Assembly: GCF_024679245.1 (NCBI RefSeq)
Contig: NC_090182.1
Span: 37,296,547-37,360,546, forward strand
Source: Pseudorasbora parva
Lineage: Eukaryota > Chordata > Actinopteri > Cypriniformes > Gobionidae
DNA: 64,000 nucleotides
Direction of reading: 5' to 3'
Part shown: piece by piece, positions 12,270-25,252 of the stretch
How the letters are laid out: each line of letters begins with the position of its first letter
How positions within the stretch are numbered: the first letter of the stretch is position 1
Translations under genes and position numbers: made by a program
Notes under the pieces: model-generated
Told to the model about the DNA's origin: nothing
The model's input: only the letters and a program-made list of their open reading frames with translations
Databases searched by the model: none

Positions 12270-12768
12270 CATTATATTTGTCTTGAGACTCTACATAGGC
12301 TTAATGGTCTTTATATTGTACATAATGATTCTGTTTGGGACAGAAACAAGAAACAAGATTTTAATCCACACAAATATTTTTTCTTACCCCATTGGCAAAT
12401 CATTGTGCTTGTTTTAAGCAATAAATCACTTAATTATTTCATTTTACTTATCTAGTAAAAGTATGATGTGCATGATGTGGTGTGCATCTTCATTTTAAAA
12501 TGTTAAGGTATTTATTAAACAAGACAAAAATGCCCTTCTGGTTTGTCACACACACAAGAGAAAAAACAATACCTCTCTCCAGTGCAAAGATTTGTGTTCT
12601 CTTTCACAATTGAACGGACTAAAACACACAAAAGTATGTAAATATTCCCATTTTGTCAAGTATCATCCTAAACAAAGTTGTAACTGAGTAAAACATGTGC
12701 TAAATGAGTTATGTGCACCAGATCTTAAAGTGACAGCAGCCTAATAAATGCAGTTAAACCCCATAACA

Positions 12769-13017
12769 CACCCCCCCCCCCCCCAGAAAGAAAATGTTGT
12801 CATTATTTACATTTGCTATGCACCTCATGTGGTTCTAAACCTCTATGAGTTGCTTCTTCTATTGAACACAAAAGAAGATATATCGAAGAATGCCAGTAGC
12901 AGACAGTTTACAGCATCCATTGACTTACTATTCATACATTTCGCATTACTGGGGGGTGAACCGTTGGGGCAAAATGTTGTTCTGAGGAACCATAATTTGA
13001 CTGAAAGGGCACTTTAA
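12769..13017. repeat. Poly-C tract and MITE fragment
   Basis: A run of about 16 C is followed by a diverged copy of the fish repeat that reads GAACACAAAAGAAGATAT and AGAATGCCAG. The same family is seen at 4186-4330. It is non-coding. Confidence 0.6.
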
Positions 13018-13187
13018 AGTGGCAGGGGCTTGAGACCCAAACCAAAAAGTTGTTATATATTTTTTAAAGCCTATTAAATGTTAAAATTGATAGCTTTTAA
13101 TTACAATGTTGAAGGGATATAATTAATGGCTACAAATTGAGAAATAAATGTATGTAAAAGAGACATCATTATCAGTACTTGTACCAG

Positions 13188-13960
13188 TAGGCACGTTTAC
13201 ATGAACATTTTTTTTTTGTCATTCCGATTAAAATCATTTCGACTGAAAGATTCAGTGGACTGTTTTCATGAGACGTTATCTAAAACAATTTGCGGTTTAC
13301 AAGCGCTGGCTTTCAGTCAGATTCATTTTGTGGCATGCGTACACAGTTTGGGTGCCGCATCAGAAATTCGAAGCTGTCGAAGTTGAAGCTGTCCTCTCCA
13401 GTAGCTGGAATGTGTTCATGGTTTCCATAGCAACTCCCAACGGCCACCAGGACTTAAACGGTTATATAAAAGCTATTTCTTTATTGTAAAGTGTAATAAT
13501 CATCTCAAAAAAATGAATTCTTCTGTCAGGCGCAGTTGAAGTAAAAAGTGCCTGGGACAAACGCTGTCAAGATGAGAGAGTGTAGCTATGGCTATGTCTG
13601 TGTCATTATTCAAACATTATCTTTATAACTTCTAACGAAATAAAAAGCTTACCCCTCAGAAAAAAAAGACTTTCCTCTCTTGTCAACATATCGTGTTGTG
13701 AGCGTGGCGCGTGCTCTTCCGTTGTGGGGTCGTGAGGTGTATATCATGTCACAAGGACGTACACTCAAAAGTAATCGCGTCAGGTCATTTACATAGTGAT
13801 TTTTGCCGTTTTACCGGTTCTATAAAAGGTTTATCTCACCCCTCTCAAACCGATAACAATTTCATTCGGTGTGGGCATTTTATTCCGATTGAGGTGTTTA
13901 TATGGAACATTTTCATTCAGACTTTTAAACCGATTGCAATGCTCCATATAAACGCACCTA
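13188..13960. mobile_element. MITE with GCACGTTTACATG ends
   Basis: The left end TAGGCACGTTTACATGAACA is matched by the complement of the right end (TAGGTGCGTTTATATGGAGC). A TA flanks each side. No long ORF with domain similarity is present, so it is a non-autonomous DNA element of uncertain superfamily. Confidence 0.75.
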
Positions 13961-14110
13961 CACTGTAAAAAAATCCAACTTCTGTTTTGTATGATAAATT
14001 CAGATTTAAAGTTTATTCAACTATTTAACATGAACAAAGTTGAGATAACTCAAACAAAGTTTGCACATCTATTGACTCTAAGTTGAGAAAACTCAAAAAT
14101 GTCCCAGTTT
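13961..14110. repeat. CACTGTAAAAAA-type repeat fragment
   Basis: It starts with CACTGTAAAAAAATCC directly against the preceding MITE and holds AAGTTGAGATAACTCAAA-like phrases common in fish MITEs. The right end is not clear. Confidence 0.5.
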
Positions 14111-14132
14111 ATTTTAAGGTTCAGTTATTAAC

Positions 14133-14880
14133 TATTATTACACAGCTCTATGAAATACTTGATTCTGATTGGTCAATCGCGCATTCCAGGGGTACGTTAT
14201 TCCCAGATAACACCCGCTCATCCGGGTACTACGAGTTATCTTGACCGCTACTACTTCTATGCTTAACGCTGGCGCCATCTTGTGGCTTAAACAGCCATGG
14301 GTTACAATGGAAGACTTCAAGGCAGGTTTCTTTTATAAAGTATTAAATATAGATATTCTTCTTACACAAACACATCGATTTTAAATCAGAAGGCTCTATT
14401 AACCCATCGTAGCCATGTGGAGCACGCTATTTGACGGACAGCTGCATTTTTTATGGACTTCAAAAACAACTACAACTACTGCTTGGATTAACGTTAGCCT
14501 GGACTTTTTAAATAATAACTCCGATTGTATTTGTCTGAAAGAAGAATGTCATATACACCTATGATAACTTGAGGGTGAGTAAATCATAGGCTTGGTTTCA
14601 TTTTGGGGTGAACTAACCCTTTCAGCATTCATTTTCAACATTTAGCAGCAATAGATTAAGGCTTAAAGCAGTTTGGAACTGTTTTTCTTCACGGAAGCTT
14701 TGCGTAAGAGCTAATAAAATATTTAAGCTCAAGACAATATTTTGTGTCTAATTTATTTTAGACTAGTGCCTGTGTAATAAGCGGGATAATGTACAACCAG
14801 CCGGTTGTTATCGCAGAATAAACCCCTTCAGAGGGTTGCAAGACGCAACCGGCTGGGTGTACATTATCCCTTACTTAACT
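14133..14880. mobile_element. Fish MITE-like element with terminal hairpin
   Basis: TTATTACACAG near 14134 is inverted as CTGTGTAATAA near 14770. The right portion (14783-14871) forms a hairpin: GGGATAATGTACA and AACCAGCCGGTTG pair with CAACCGGCTGGG and TGTACATTATCCC. A CTCF-like word (GGCGCCATCTTGTGGC) lies at 14271-14286. A fragment of the AGTTCACCC MITE end sits at 14571-14626. No protein is encoded. Confidence 0.65.
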
Positions 14881-15050
14881 TGTTGCTTATTAGCATGCAT
14901 ATTACTAGGATATTGGTTGTTTATTAGTGCTTATAAAGCACATATTAATGCATTATTCTTCATGACCTTATTCTACATCCCTTAATCCTACCCAATACCT
15001 AAACTTAAATGCTACAAAAACTACCTTACTAACTACAGAGCTTTAGGCCA
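14881..15050. repeat. Dispersed repeat (TGCTTATTAGCATGC type)
   Basis: The phrases GCTTATTAGCATGCATATTA, TTATAAAGCACATATTAATG and CATCCCTTAATCCTACCC are recognised from a common fish interspersed repeat. It is non-coding. Confidence 0.6.
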
Positions 15051-17100
15051 AAACACAACATGTCAACATCAACATCAGTTGAGGGCTGCAACAACAACTT
15101 TTAAATGACAATATCCTGGCCGGACTACTGTTGTAAGTGATATAAGTATTTGAAATTAACATGATTTCTTAATGTCTAGTGACATATAAGGGGCCATTTT
15201 AGGATTAATTGAAATACATTTCTTACATACAGTACCTTTACATCTTTAAGTATTTACTGAAAATACAACACAATGTCATGTCTTGATCAGCTGTTGACCT
15301 TCATGCTAACTTTCTTTTTCATCATATGGCCAGCAATATATCAACTTCATGAATGGGCAGCTTGTTTAATTGATATTTCACATTGGCTCAATAAATCAAA
15401 CATATATTAAAGAAATATATATTTTGAGAGACACCTCTTTTACTTTTACACTGTAGAATGTTCAAAAGACAGTTTCCAATTTAGATCTTCTCCTTTTCAC
15501 TGTGTTTATCCCCAGAACTCACTAGGAGCTCTGAAAGCTGACTTTAAAGTAGTCTTGTCAATTTGAACATGTATGTTGCACTGGGACTCAGAAATGGTTT
15601 TAGTGTTTGTTTACGAACTGCAAAGAGTTTTCGGTCACAGCTGTGCAATGTTATTTAGTTTTTTTCATAGCTGCCCAACAGTCTCCGATATCCACCTCAA
15701 CCTCCCTCAGTAGACCTTTGAGTGCAGGTGAACACACGCTTTAGCGCCTGTCATGGGACAACGAAGGAGGAGTTTTCCCCCTCTAATTGCATGCTATTTC
15801 AAGGCCAACAATTGAACGAGTGCAGGTGCAATCATGCAGGAACATCCCAAAAAATCTATGAGTATATATATATATATGTTCTGCTGTGCACGCCCAAGAA
15901 TATACACACATCTCTTGACATACGTAAGCAAACAACGCTCCAAAATCTGGTATATATTGCCCTTAAGTCTACAGTCAGTTCCACAGATATGAATTTCTTT
16001 TGGTGAGCAGACACTAACCTTGAATGTATATCTCTCATTTTCAATTTCTTGCTCACTTTGCTGCCCTTCAAATAAAGGCCGGAATAAATTACGTTTTTCA
16101 TTTGTAATGAAGAATATGAGCCCTCTGGTGATCCGGACCTCTGGTGTGAATATGATTTCCTAGATGAAAAATGAGGTATGAAATAAAAGATCACTTTTCA
16201 ATATAAGATTATATTGAACTACTGAAAACATATTCATGCTTTTACTTGCTTGTGAATTTACTCATAAGAGAGATTATATATTATCAGTATATCCTCCTGG
16301 GAAAAGGGAATAGACTATAGTTTTGTCCACTATAGTGGACATTATATTTTAGCATATATCTCTGACACCATGTATTACTTCTGGATATACTGTAAAGAGC
16401 AGATAGCAAATGTTTTGGAGGTTTCACCATGACAACAGCTTCTTCTATTTTGAAATTATCATTTAAATCAAACCATTTTTCAATTTATTTGTCATAAATT
16501 AACACCTCAGGACAATGTTGTGGTGTTTAAAAAGATGTTGTAATGGCTTCTGACGACTGTTGGCATTGTTGTAAAAGAAATATGATAATAGCTGGTGTCC
16601 CCCGCCACTCCATCAACATTTTTGCAAAATTTGGAAAACCTAATAGCATCACAGTCCCGACTGAAACTTCTCGGATTGACGGTCGAAACAGAAAATATCA
16701 AGCTCTGATTGCATTTGCCCCCGTTGTAAGGAACTGTATTGATTAGAACTCAATTTGCAATATTTAGAAAATAAAATAATATTGATGAGTCTTTGGAAAG
16801 TTGTGTCTCACAAACTTTATGCAAATTCAGTCATTTCAGATGTGTTAAAACATTTTCAGACTTAAGCATAGTTACACTAGTTATTTATTTACAATTATAT
16901 TTACCATTAATGCATGACTACCAGATCTTGTGTGAGGAAATCACAGAAAGGCCAGATCCAGAGCTGCTGTGTGGTGTTAGCACATGATCACACTCCCCAT
17001 CCTCCTCATCAAAGTAACCTGTGTAATCCACATCTAGTAGTCGAATGTTGATCTTTGCTTGGGTATTAACAAAAAGGAAAAGTTTAAATCGCTTAAAAAA
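15051..17100. other. No gene seen
   Basis: About 2 kb of AT-rich sequence without coding evidence on either strand. A short (TA)n lies at 15863-15877. Confidence 0.55.
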
Positions 17101-17326
17101 GACGTGATAGCTGATTCGATTGAGTGATGTTCCAGGCCGGAATCCATCTTCGTAATGTACAAAATCTGCTTCACAGTCGCTGCGCTGTCGTCATCATGTA
17201 AAGCCCGCCTCAACGTTTCTGATTGGTGCCACGATTTCGACGGATTAGATATGGGCTTTGCCAGACTAGGAGAGCAAATCTAAATGTACCAGAAGTTGTC
17301 TGGGTTTTCCCAGGCTAGCATTTATC
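17101..17326. repeat. MITE fragment ending in CCCAGGCTA
   Basis: The right end (CTGGGTTTTCCCAGGCTA) resembles the TAGCCTG-type terminus of the MITE at 35134-35647. The stretch also shows the usual GATTGGTGCC phrase. The left terminus was not found. Confidence 0.5.
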
Positions 17327-17527
17327 AGGACTCATGAGATCTTATCAACATGTCCTCCAACCAATACGCCTTTATAGGTTGTTTGTTTACTAAAGTTGCG
17401 CCCCTATCGGCAATATTTTAATTTATTAAATACGACGCACAGGAGCGTTTTCTAAAGTTGTGCTCCTATTGACAGCAGGGCACTTTCATTTTAAAGCATT
17501 TTCCCCTTTTATCTGCTTAATATTTCA

Positions 17528-17660
17528 GGTTTTGCATAGCTCAGTTGATAAAGCATTGAACTATACAACAACATGTGATCATGTGATCGTGAGTTTCGAT
17601 CCCAGGGAACATATGTGCTCATAAAGTGTGTTTGCACTATAAATCACTGGGTAGGTTTAG
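17528..17660 (+). repeat. tRNA-derived SINE head
   Basis: A tRNA-like block has an A-box-like TAGCTCAGTTGATAAAGC and, about 45 bases on, a B-box-like GTTTCGATCCC followed by AGGGAAC. The spacing fits a pol III internal promoter. It lacks a clear anticodon stem and CCA-compatible acceptor pairing, so it is a SINE remnant and not a tRNA gene. Confidence 0.6.
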
Positions 17661-18475
17661 GGATGGGGTGGGTGTCGTTGTAAATTAAAAACAATAGTTT
17701 TGCTAAATGGACATATGACAAATGGTGGTAAAAAGTCCACACATTGCATTAAAATGAACATGCATTTTGATTGGTAACGACAGGTCATTTCATGACTTCA
17801 AACGTAACTGTAACTGTCATATTTTTATGCTAGCTAGCGGGTACATGATTTTAACGTAAATATAGGTCGTAATAAGGTGATTGAAAAACGACCTATAGAG
17901 TTGTACTTTTTTGGAGGACAGGTTGGATTTTATACATATATATATATATATATATAATCCAAATTGCAAACTAAATCCAACTGTGGATATTTTCTTTTTT
18001 AATTTTTGAAATGAATGTGCAAACCCGCAACCTCTCATGCCCAAACGTATCATGCATCAACCCACTACTACACTAACTGGCAGCATGCCATTATATTATC
18101 ATAATATGCCATAGTTTTCATTTACTCCACAGGCAGGGTTGATTGCCCACATCACATTATTAGAGTAAATCACTAATTCTGTTACTGGATGACCTACTCA
18201 ATAAAAGCACAACACAACATTATCAACAGCTACTATAGCGGAGCAGAGCAGAGAAGAGCAGTTAAAATTCAGGGCTGAGCTCCATCGAGTTTGTCTTGAC
18301 AAAGTCGTAACAACAAGATCTAAAAGCTTCTGAATTTGCAGCCGTGGCAGCTTCTGACATGATAGCCAGGGGACTAAATTTTTCACGGATAAAACTCACA
18401 GAAGGCGCTGTCTTTGATTTAGCATTTATTATCGCTCCAATAGTTTGACCAAACTTCCCTCCACAATCATTTCCT
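17661..18475. other. No gene; short (TA)n at 17934-17957
   Basis: There is no coding evidence. A short TA microsatellite is present, and the rest is unassigned. Confidence 0.55.
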
Positions 18476-19575
18476 TTAAAGGGGGGGTGAAATGCTGTTT
18501 CATGCATACTGAGCTTTTTACACTGTTAAACACTTGGATTCCCATCCTAAACATAGACAAAGTTTCAAAAGCTAATGTTGGACGTTTGATGGAGTATTTC
18601 TGTGTTAAAAATACTCCTTCCGGTTTCTCACAAGTTTCGGAGAGTTTTTTTCGAGTATGGGTCGGCTTGACGTTAATAGAGCGGAAGGTCCTTGTATGGG
18701 CCGTACGGGCTCTTCTCCCGGTAGGGTGCGCGCGCGCGTGACTAGAGGGAGAGAGAGGAAATGCACGCGGTAAACACTCTATCAAGGTGCAGATCCAGTC
18801 ATCCGTGAACACTTCTGGCGCCGTATGGTCACGCTGCGCTCCACTTTATTCCTATGAGTGACGTCGAGCGACTTCAATGCTTCAGCACAGCATTCCGGGA
18901 AGGCAGCGCTGCATTTGAACTGATTTGAATGCAGAAATGACGGGAAGCTTCACAACATCGCGTCAGTCGCGTCTAAAAGTGGATCTCCACCGTTCACTGC
19001 TGTCAGGACTTTACCAAATCATACCAAAGAAGTGTGTTTTTGACGGAGCGGTCCCAGCGATAAAGGTTCGGTCCTGCTTTGGAAGCAGCGGTGAGTAAAA
19101 CTGCTTCAAATGTCTATGCTGTTGGCTATCGTCACGTGAGTAAACATCAGTAAACGACACGATCGTGTGCTTCGTCATTCAAATGTGCTAACGGACTCCA
19201 TTGTTGTTCTCTGTACGTTACACTAGTCTGACGTGCAAAACCGTTTTGCTTGCTACTGCTAATGTTTAGTCGCATACAATAGTCCATAAACCGAATCATG
19301 TCCTCATAAACTGCGAGTAAAGACACACATATGATGACCGGGCACTAAATAAAGTACATACCACAGTGACGGACGTCCTGTGTTGCTGTTTCTCCTGTTC
19401 AATTTATTTTAGCCTGGATCATATATCTATTAGCTGAGATCGATAGCAAGGGTTTCTCCACGCTTGAGGACGTCACCGCTTTGAGCTCGTCATTCTTTAG
19501 CTCCGCCCACACGATATGCCTCCAGGCGCTCGTTTTTTTCCGGAAAGACTCGGTACAGCCCATATTTCTTTTATA
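18476..19575 (+). mobile_element. TTAA element, G7-ended, copy 2, right-truncated
   Basis: From TTAA and AAAGGGGGGGTGAAATG onward it follows the copy at 8425-9602 closely with small indels. Similarity stops near 19575, just after CGGTACAGCCCATATTTC, so the last 100 or so bases and the right terminal repeat are missing. It is non-coding. Confidence 0.85.
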
Positions 19576-19895
19576 TAAAAAGCTAACATCCATCAGTGTA
19601 ATGACAATTCTATAGTTGAATGAAAATTCATTGCGTACATGTCCAATATAGAGGACACCAAGACTTAAAGCATTTTTATTGGGCATGTTGGAAGACACAT
19701 CAAGTAAATAGGGAAAGGAACTATATATCAATATTCCTATGAAATATTAGACCTTATTATAATAATGTTGCAATTATTACTCTCATTATTACGCTTCTCT
19801 TTTCATTAAATATTTTTTCATAATGTAAAATGCTATATAAATCAATTCCGTCATATCTTTCATAATATTGTACATATATGTACACAGACTGAGAC
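19576..19895. other. No gene seen
   Basis: This is unassigned AT-rich DNA after the truncated TTAA element. Confidence 0.5.
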
Positions 19896-19918
19896 TGAGA
19901 GAGAGAGAGAGAGAGAGA

Positions 19919-19969
<51 letters not shown>
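19896..19969. repeat. (GA)n then (TA)n microsatellite
   Basis: A GA run of about 22 bases is followed by a TA run of about 48 bases. Confidence 0.95.
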
Positions 19970-19971
<2 letters not shown>

Positions 19972-20148
19972 GTTTTTATTTTCATTCTCCAATCAATTTT
20001 CAGGTTTCTCAATTTTTTTAACCATACTTTGTATATTACGATAGTGGTCACTCATTTCAGGATTTGTTTTAACTAAACTTTCTATACAAATGATTGAAGA
20101 ATGAATAGGAGAATACAAAATAATATCAAGAGCAATGATATTAATATA

Positions 20149-20150
20149 TA

Positions 20151-20247
<97 letters not shown>
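20149..20247. repeat. (TA)n microsatellite, left of MITE
   Basis: This TA run ends exactly where the MITE at 20248 begins. Confidence 0.95.
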
Positions 20248-20249
<2 letters not shown>

Positions 20250-20568
20250 ACCCGATCACACATAAATGCGTATATATAGTACGAGTGTGCAATGTCGTGG
20301 AATGTATACGCCAAAACTCATTTTGGCGTGGATATGATACGCTGTTTTTCACGAGCATATGAGACGCATTTTATGGCGTATATATGACACGCGCTTGGGT
20401 AGGTTTAGGGTGGTGGGGTGGGGGGTTCGTATGTATAATACGCCATAAAATGCGTCTCATATGCACGCGGAAAACCGCGAGCCATAGTCACGCCAAAATG
20501 TGTTTTGGCGTATACATTCCACGACATTGCACACTCGTACTATTTATACGCATTTTTGTGAGAATACC

Positions 20569-20571
<3 letters not shown>
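20248..20571. mobile_element. Near-palindromic MITE, copy 2 (inverted), within (TA)n
   Basis: It is the same family as 10099-10392 but with the centre in reverse orientation (GGGTAGGTTTAGGGTGGTGG). The arms contain TGCGTATATATAGTACGAGT and the complement. It lies directly between two long TA tracts. Confidence 0.87.

Positions 20572-20650
<79 letters not shown>
20572..20650. repeat. (TA)n microsatellite, right of MITE
   Basis: This TA run begins at the right edge of the MITE. Confidence 0.95.
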
Positions 20651-20654
<4 letters not shown>

Positions 20655-20689
20655 GTGTAATGACATAGGTATGACATAGGTATTACAAG

Positions 20690-20926
<237 letters not shown>

Positions 20927-22494
20927 CTTTTTTCTGGGTCTCAGGAGGCTATAGTTGCTGGTTATTAATAACCATCACTGAACTTGATGGACTGTATGCT
21001 GAACCCATCTGAAATGGATATGTTTGGATGCATCAAATACTGAAATAAAAGTAATTTGTTTATGAGCTCTAAGCAGCATTAGTGTTGACATTTTCCCTGT
21101 TTTCAGTAGTTAATGCACAGGGGCAGATTAAAGAGTTGTGGAGTTATAGCAGCACTTATAAGCACTGCAATTGAATTGCACTTAAGAGGAAGGAGTCTGG
21201 CCAGTGGTTTTAAGCCATTATGGAGCTCTAAACCAAGTGTTCTTGAGGCACATTGGATTACTGTCTTAACTGTGGTGCCTGTCTGTTGGACTTGACTGAT
21301 GTAGGTGTGTAGTCTCACATATCCGATTTTTGACTATCAACATAAAGTCTCTGCAGATTCTTTTGGCCAAGAACCTCCTCCGTAGACAGGAGGAAACCTT
21401 CTGATCTGCATGTAAAACAAGAAACAATTGTTTCAGATATTTCTCTCAGCTACCCAAAATTTACAGATATGTTCAATGATATGTTTGCTTTGAAGCGCCT
21501 CAAACAAAATGATTTCTGTCGTCACAACTCTCTGCGTTTAGCATGGTAATATGGTTATGACAATGATAGGTTTGGTCTTGCCTTTATTTTTAAAAGTCAG
21601 TTTATACCTTACATATTTTACTACAAAACAACTATTCAAATGTCACCCTTATTGCACCAATGTTGCTCACCAGGCATGTTACATCTGTGACAATAGACAC
21701 AATAGATTTACCATTAAACAGTAGATGCTTTTCAGCAAAGTGTAAACAGTGAAAAACAAACACTATTCTTAAAACAGCAAAAATGTAAGACCTTTATAGT
21801 TACTGAGATGCAGACCCTTTGACAGCTTTCATGTGTGACAGCCATCTGCTAAATCTCAAGATGTGGGCTGTCAGAATATCTTCTTTTACATTCAACAATT
21901 GTCAACACAAGTTTAAAAAAAAAAAAAAACAGAACAATATAGAATGTTGGAAAAGAACAGAAAACAGAAGACATCAAACAACAAAATGACATATGAAAGT
22001 AAGCTCTGTCCAGCTTTCACATTCCCTTTAAAACAAGTAAGAAAAATCTAAACCCTAAAATTATGGCTGGCGAAACATTCTGGAATGTCCATCAGTGATG
22101 AAAAATCCAATAATTCACTGATTCCAGTGATTCTAACTAACTTTTTAGTTAACTCTACTTACCGTATTGAATTAATTGTACAAATCTAGTAATCTGTACC
22201 ATTCACATACAGTACTATTCATTGTTTACTCAAAAAAACCAAGCTAAAAATTAATTGATTGGTTTGAGTGACATTTTGTCAAGCAAATAAATACTCACCA
22301 CCATTATGTTGATCAGTGGAACATTCATATTATAACTATTTTGATGCAGCGATGCAACATGAAATCACAGTTATTTGGTTTAAAATGAAAAGTAGTAATA
22401 AATATGTTTAAAAAAATTTAAAGTTGACCTAACTTCTGACAGAATAATTAACTATAGTTAATGATTTAATCAGAAATTAAGTCACCTTTTAAAA
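20927..22494. other. No gene seen
   Basis: No ORF has a recognisable domain, and no clear repeat boundary was seen. A poly-A run lies near 21916. Confidence 0.55.
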
Positions 22495-23132
22495 TTAAAG
22501 GACAACTCTGGTGAGAAATGAACCTAGGTGTAATTAACAGATGGTTACAGAGTAGATCGTTCTCTGCGATGGGTTTTCATGGAAATCTAATGTAAAGAGT
22601 TTTATCTCTAAAAACAGATTAGCTTATAACGCTTGTCTATGGTGCACAGGGTAGTGAAATTAAATCGCTAGTTAATACCACTAACAAGGCTCAAAATAGC
22701 CTCACACTAACACGGTAGCATAATGAGTGTCCCTACATGCAAACCGAAGCATTGAGAACTTTGTAAGTGTACAAACAGTTTAATAAGAAGATACTTTATG
22801 TGGCGGGGCGGTAATTGGTAAAGAGTCACACTAGTGTACCACTAGAACAAAGCAGACTACGCCACCCCGTTTCTATGAACGGGGAAATTTAGACCCAAAT
22901 ACAAAGCACACAGGTTGGTTTCCACTAAACACAAGAGACGGGGAGTATAAATACAAAACACTTTTATTTTGTAATAATAGTTAAAAATGTAGAAAAACGG
23001 CTGACCAAACAGAAATGAAATCAAGAAAAATTTAACTATTCAGGCTGAGGCTTACCAGTAGGGGGGCTATCTGCACAGTGAGTACCTTAGGGCACCCCAC
23101 TCGCCCAGGTATGCTCCACACAAAACACTTAC

Positions 23133-23133
23133 A

Positions 23134-23169
<36 letters not shown>
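23133..23169. repeat. (CA)n microsatellite
   Basis: A CA run of about 37 bases inside the large TTAA element. Confidence 0.93.
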
Positions 23170-23172
<3 letters not shown>

Positions 23173-23763
23173 GTGAGGGAAATGCAATGGTCACAGCAAA
23201 AACACTCTGTGAGAGAAACACCACCACCACAGGGTCAAACAGCTAGCTTCCCTCACTGGAGGCCTACAGCTCCTGAAATAAACAAGAAACAAACAACTAT
23301 TAATCAACACAGAATTTCACAATTTGCATTTGATCAAGTTCAAACCATAGATGATGAATATGGACAAGTCTCTGGCCACAATGGTTCAAACAACGGTAGA
23401 ACCTGTTCGGTTTGAGCCAAAAGCTCATGAACCTAACACAATAACAAATCTTGAGAAAAGAACAAAAGCAAAATGAAAATATAAAACAAAGCAAAAACAA
23501 TCAGAGTTTAAATCAAGTCACAAATTAATCAAGAAGAGAATATTAGAGATTAACGAAGATTCAAATCAGTACATTTAAACTGAAAAACACTAAATTAAAC
23601 CTCCCAAGGTCGAGATATTAAATGTCCTTCCAAGGCGTCCCTAGGAAGAACACAGGCCAAGAGGAAAACAAAATGCTGCAGGCGGCGATTACCAGTGGCG
23701 CTAGTGTGCTCTATTAACGGGACGTCGCCTGTTAAGTGACGGCTCAAACCGGCCACCGTTCCC

Positions 23764-25031
23764 TTAAAGCTACACTATGTGATATTTTCCCCCATCTAGT
23801 GGTGAAACGGTATATGACCATCCAGTGTATAATAGTTTCTGTTCCTCTTAATTTCGATTTCGTTTCAACTCCTACGGTGGCCGATTTAGTCATGGCTTCC
23901 AGTTCGACCTCTTCGGTGAGTGTTGCAAGTGATGAGGTTACTTTTGAAAACTATTATAATTTATCATTTAATTAATTTGCAGTTATTTCATTTGCCAAAT
24001 GATCTATGATCAAATTAATATATGTAAAATGAATAATAGTTTTACGTTTTCGTTATTTTTTACCATTTCATTGCTAACATCAGCTATCAGGTTCCAGACG
24101 AATGCAAGCTAATCTTAGTAAAGGAACTTTTTTTATCAGTGCTATCGTTATTCTTTATATTATATGACATCACTAGCGTAAGGCAAACAAATTATAATGC
24201 AATTCAAATATTAATCTCATGTTATCCGTCATAGAACACTGATTTATGTTATAAGGTAAACAATACTTTTTCATCATTGACGCGAGGAAAACTATCCTAG
24301 ACGTCGTTCTAGTGTTATGCACAGCACACCATGATATAATTAGCCAAGCAACAATAAAACTTTCAATATACACAAATAGGCTGAATTAATATTACCTGTC
24401 GAGAAAAAAGCAGGCAACGTCGGTGTTCTTTTTAAAATCGTTGCTCCTCATGAGCTCTTTCCATCTTGGAAAGGCCACTCCAATATTTACTTTTGTCTTG
24501 TTGATTTGCCCGTTGCGTTGCCGTCTTAATTCTCTTTTCCGCTTCCTTGGCGACTCTGATACATATCCCGAAATGTTACTAGGTCCCCGACCCGGGTCGA
24601 ATTCGGTAATCAATTCCGGGACGTGGTTGCTTTCACACAGAAGGCGACCCGACAATGTTCCGGGAATATTGCGGGTCCGACGTGCATTTAGAAAGGCTTA
24701 AGAGTGATCCTCCATCATCATATAGCAGCCTCAAGCAATCCTCCTCTTCACATGCGACACGGTGCCATCGAGTGTAAAAACGCGAAAAGCCAAGCTTGAA
24801 TTTACGGGTATGTCCCTCTTTGGCAAATGTACTTTCAAGATGGAGGAGCAACATGGCGACCGGCATCCGAACCCCTAACACTTATGCATTTTCAATGGTA
24901 TATTATAAAATTACGAGAATGCATTATTACTTGAAAGAAGTAAATATACATTAATGAGCACATATATTTTTGAAAGAACTAAGTGATTTTAGCTAAGAAT
25001 AAACTAAAAAAGTTACACAGTGTAGCTTTAA
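23764..25031. mobile_element. Nested TTAA element, 1.27 kb
   Basis: The terminal repeats AAAGCTACACTATGTGA (left) and TTACACAGTGTAGCTTT (right) are flanked by TTAA. Removing it rejoins GCCACCGTTCCC with GCCACCAGCATC across a single TTAA, so it inserted into the 22495-25900 element. It carries a minus-strand exon-like ORF at 24392-24655 and a CTCF-like word near 23791. Confidence 0.85.
24392..24655 (-). CDS. Exon-like ORF ending at a splice donor
   Basis: On the minus strand an open stretch encodes a basic segment (PRKRKRELRRQRNGQINKTK) followed by VNIGVAFPRWKELMRSNDFK and ends in FFLDR, directly before GACAG/GTAATA, a good splice donor. The wording resembles a short domain I remember from many uncharacterised fish proteins, but I cannot name it. 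No ATG opens the frame after the upstream stop. It is best read as a captured or transposon-encoded exon remnant. Confidence 0.4.
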   Translation of the reverse strand: MSGRLLCESNHVPELITEFDPGRGPSNISGYVSESPRKRKRELRRQRNGQINKTKVNIGVAFPRWKELMRSNDFKKNTDVACFFLDR

Positions 25032-25136
25032 GCCACCAGCATCAGCGCGGAGCAACAAAAAGACAGGAATCAAATGTCGATGGTCACAAAATATTAAAAA
25101 TATAGCAGCAGAACAAGCAGTGCAGTCTTCAATGTT

Positions 25137-25252
25137 GTATAAGGAGTAACTTATTCGCCCTGCAGTCCACAGTGACGAGATTCTTGAGTGTGTTGTATAA
25201 GGAGTAATTTATTTGCCCTGCAGTCCACAGTGACGAGATGCTTGTGAGAAAT
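25137..25252. repeat. 58-bp tandem duplication
   Basis: Two adjacent copies begin with GTATAAGGAGTAA and share GCCCTGCAGTCCACAGTGAC, with a few substitutions between them. Confidence 0.9.

Noticed and set aside
12199..12417. 72-codon ORF starting in His-Thr repeats
   Set aside because: It is a (CA)n artefact with a short random extension.
17528..17612. tRNA gene candidate
   Set aside because: A- and B-box words are present but stems cannot be paired well, and the 3' continuation is a repeat, so a SINE head is more likely.
20135..20362. Long ORFs of alternating Tyr and Ile over TA arrays, also at 28508, 38814, 53438 and 61425
   Set aside because: They are translations of (TA)n microsatellites on both strands.
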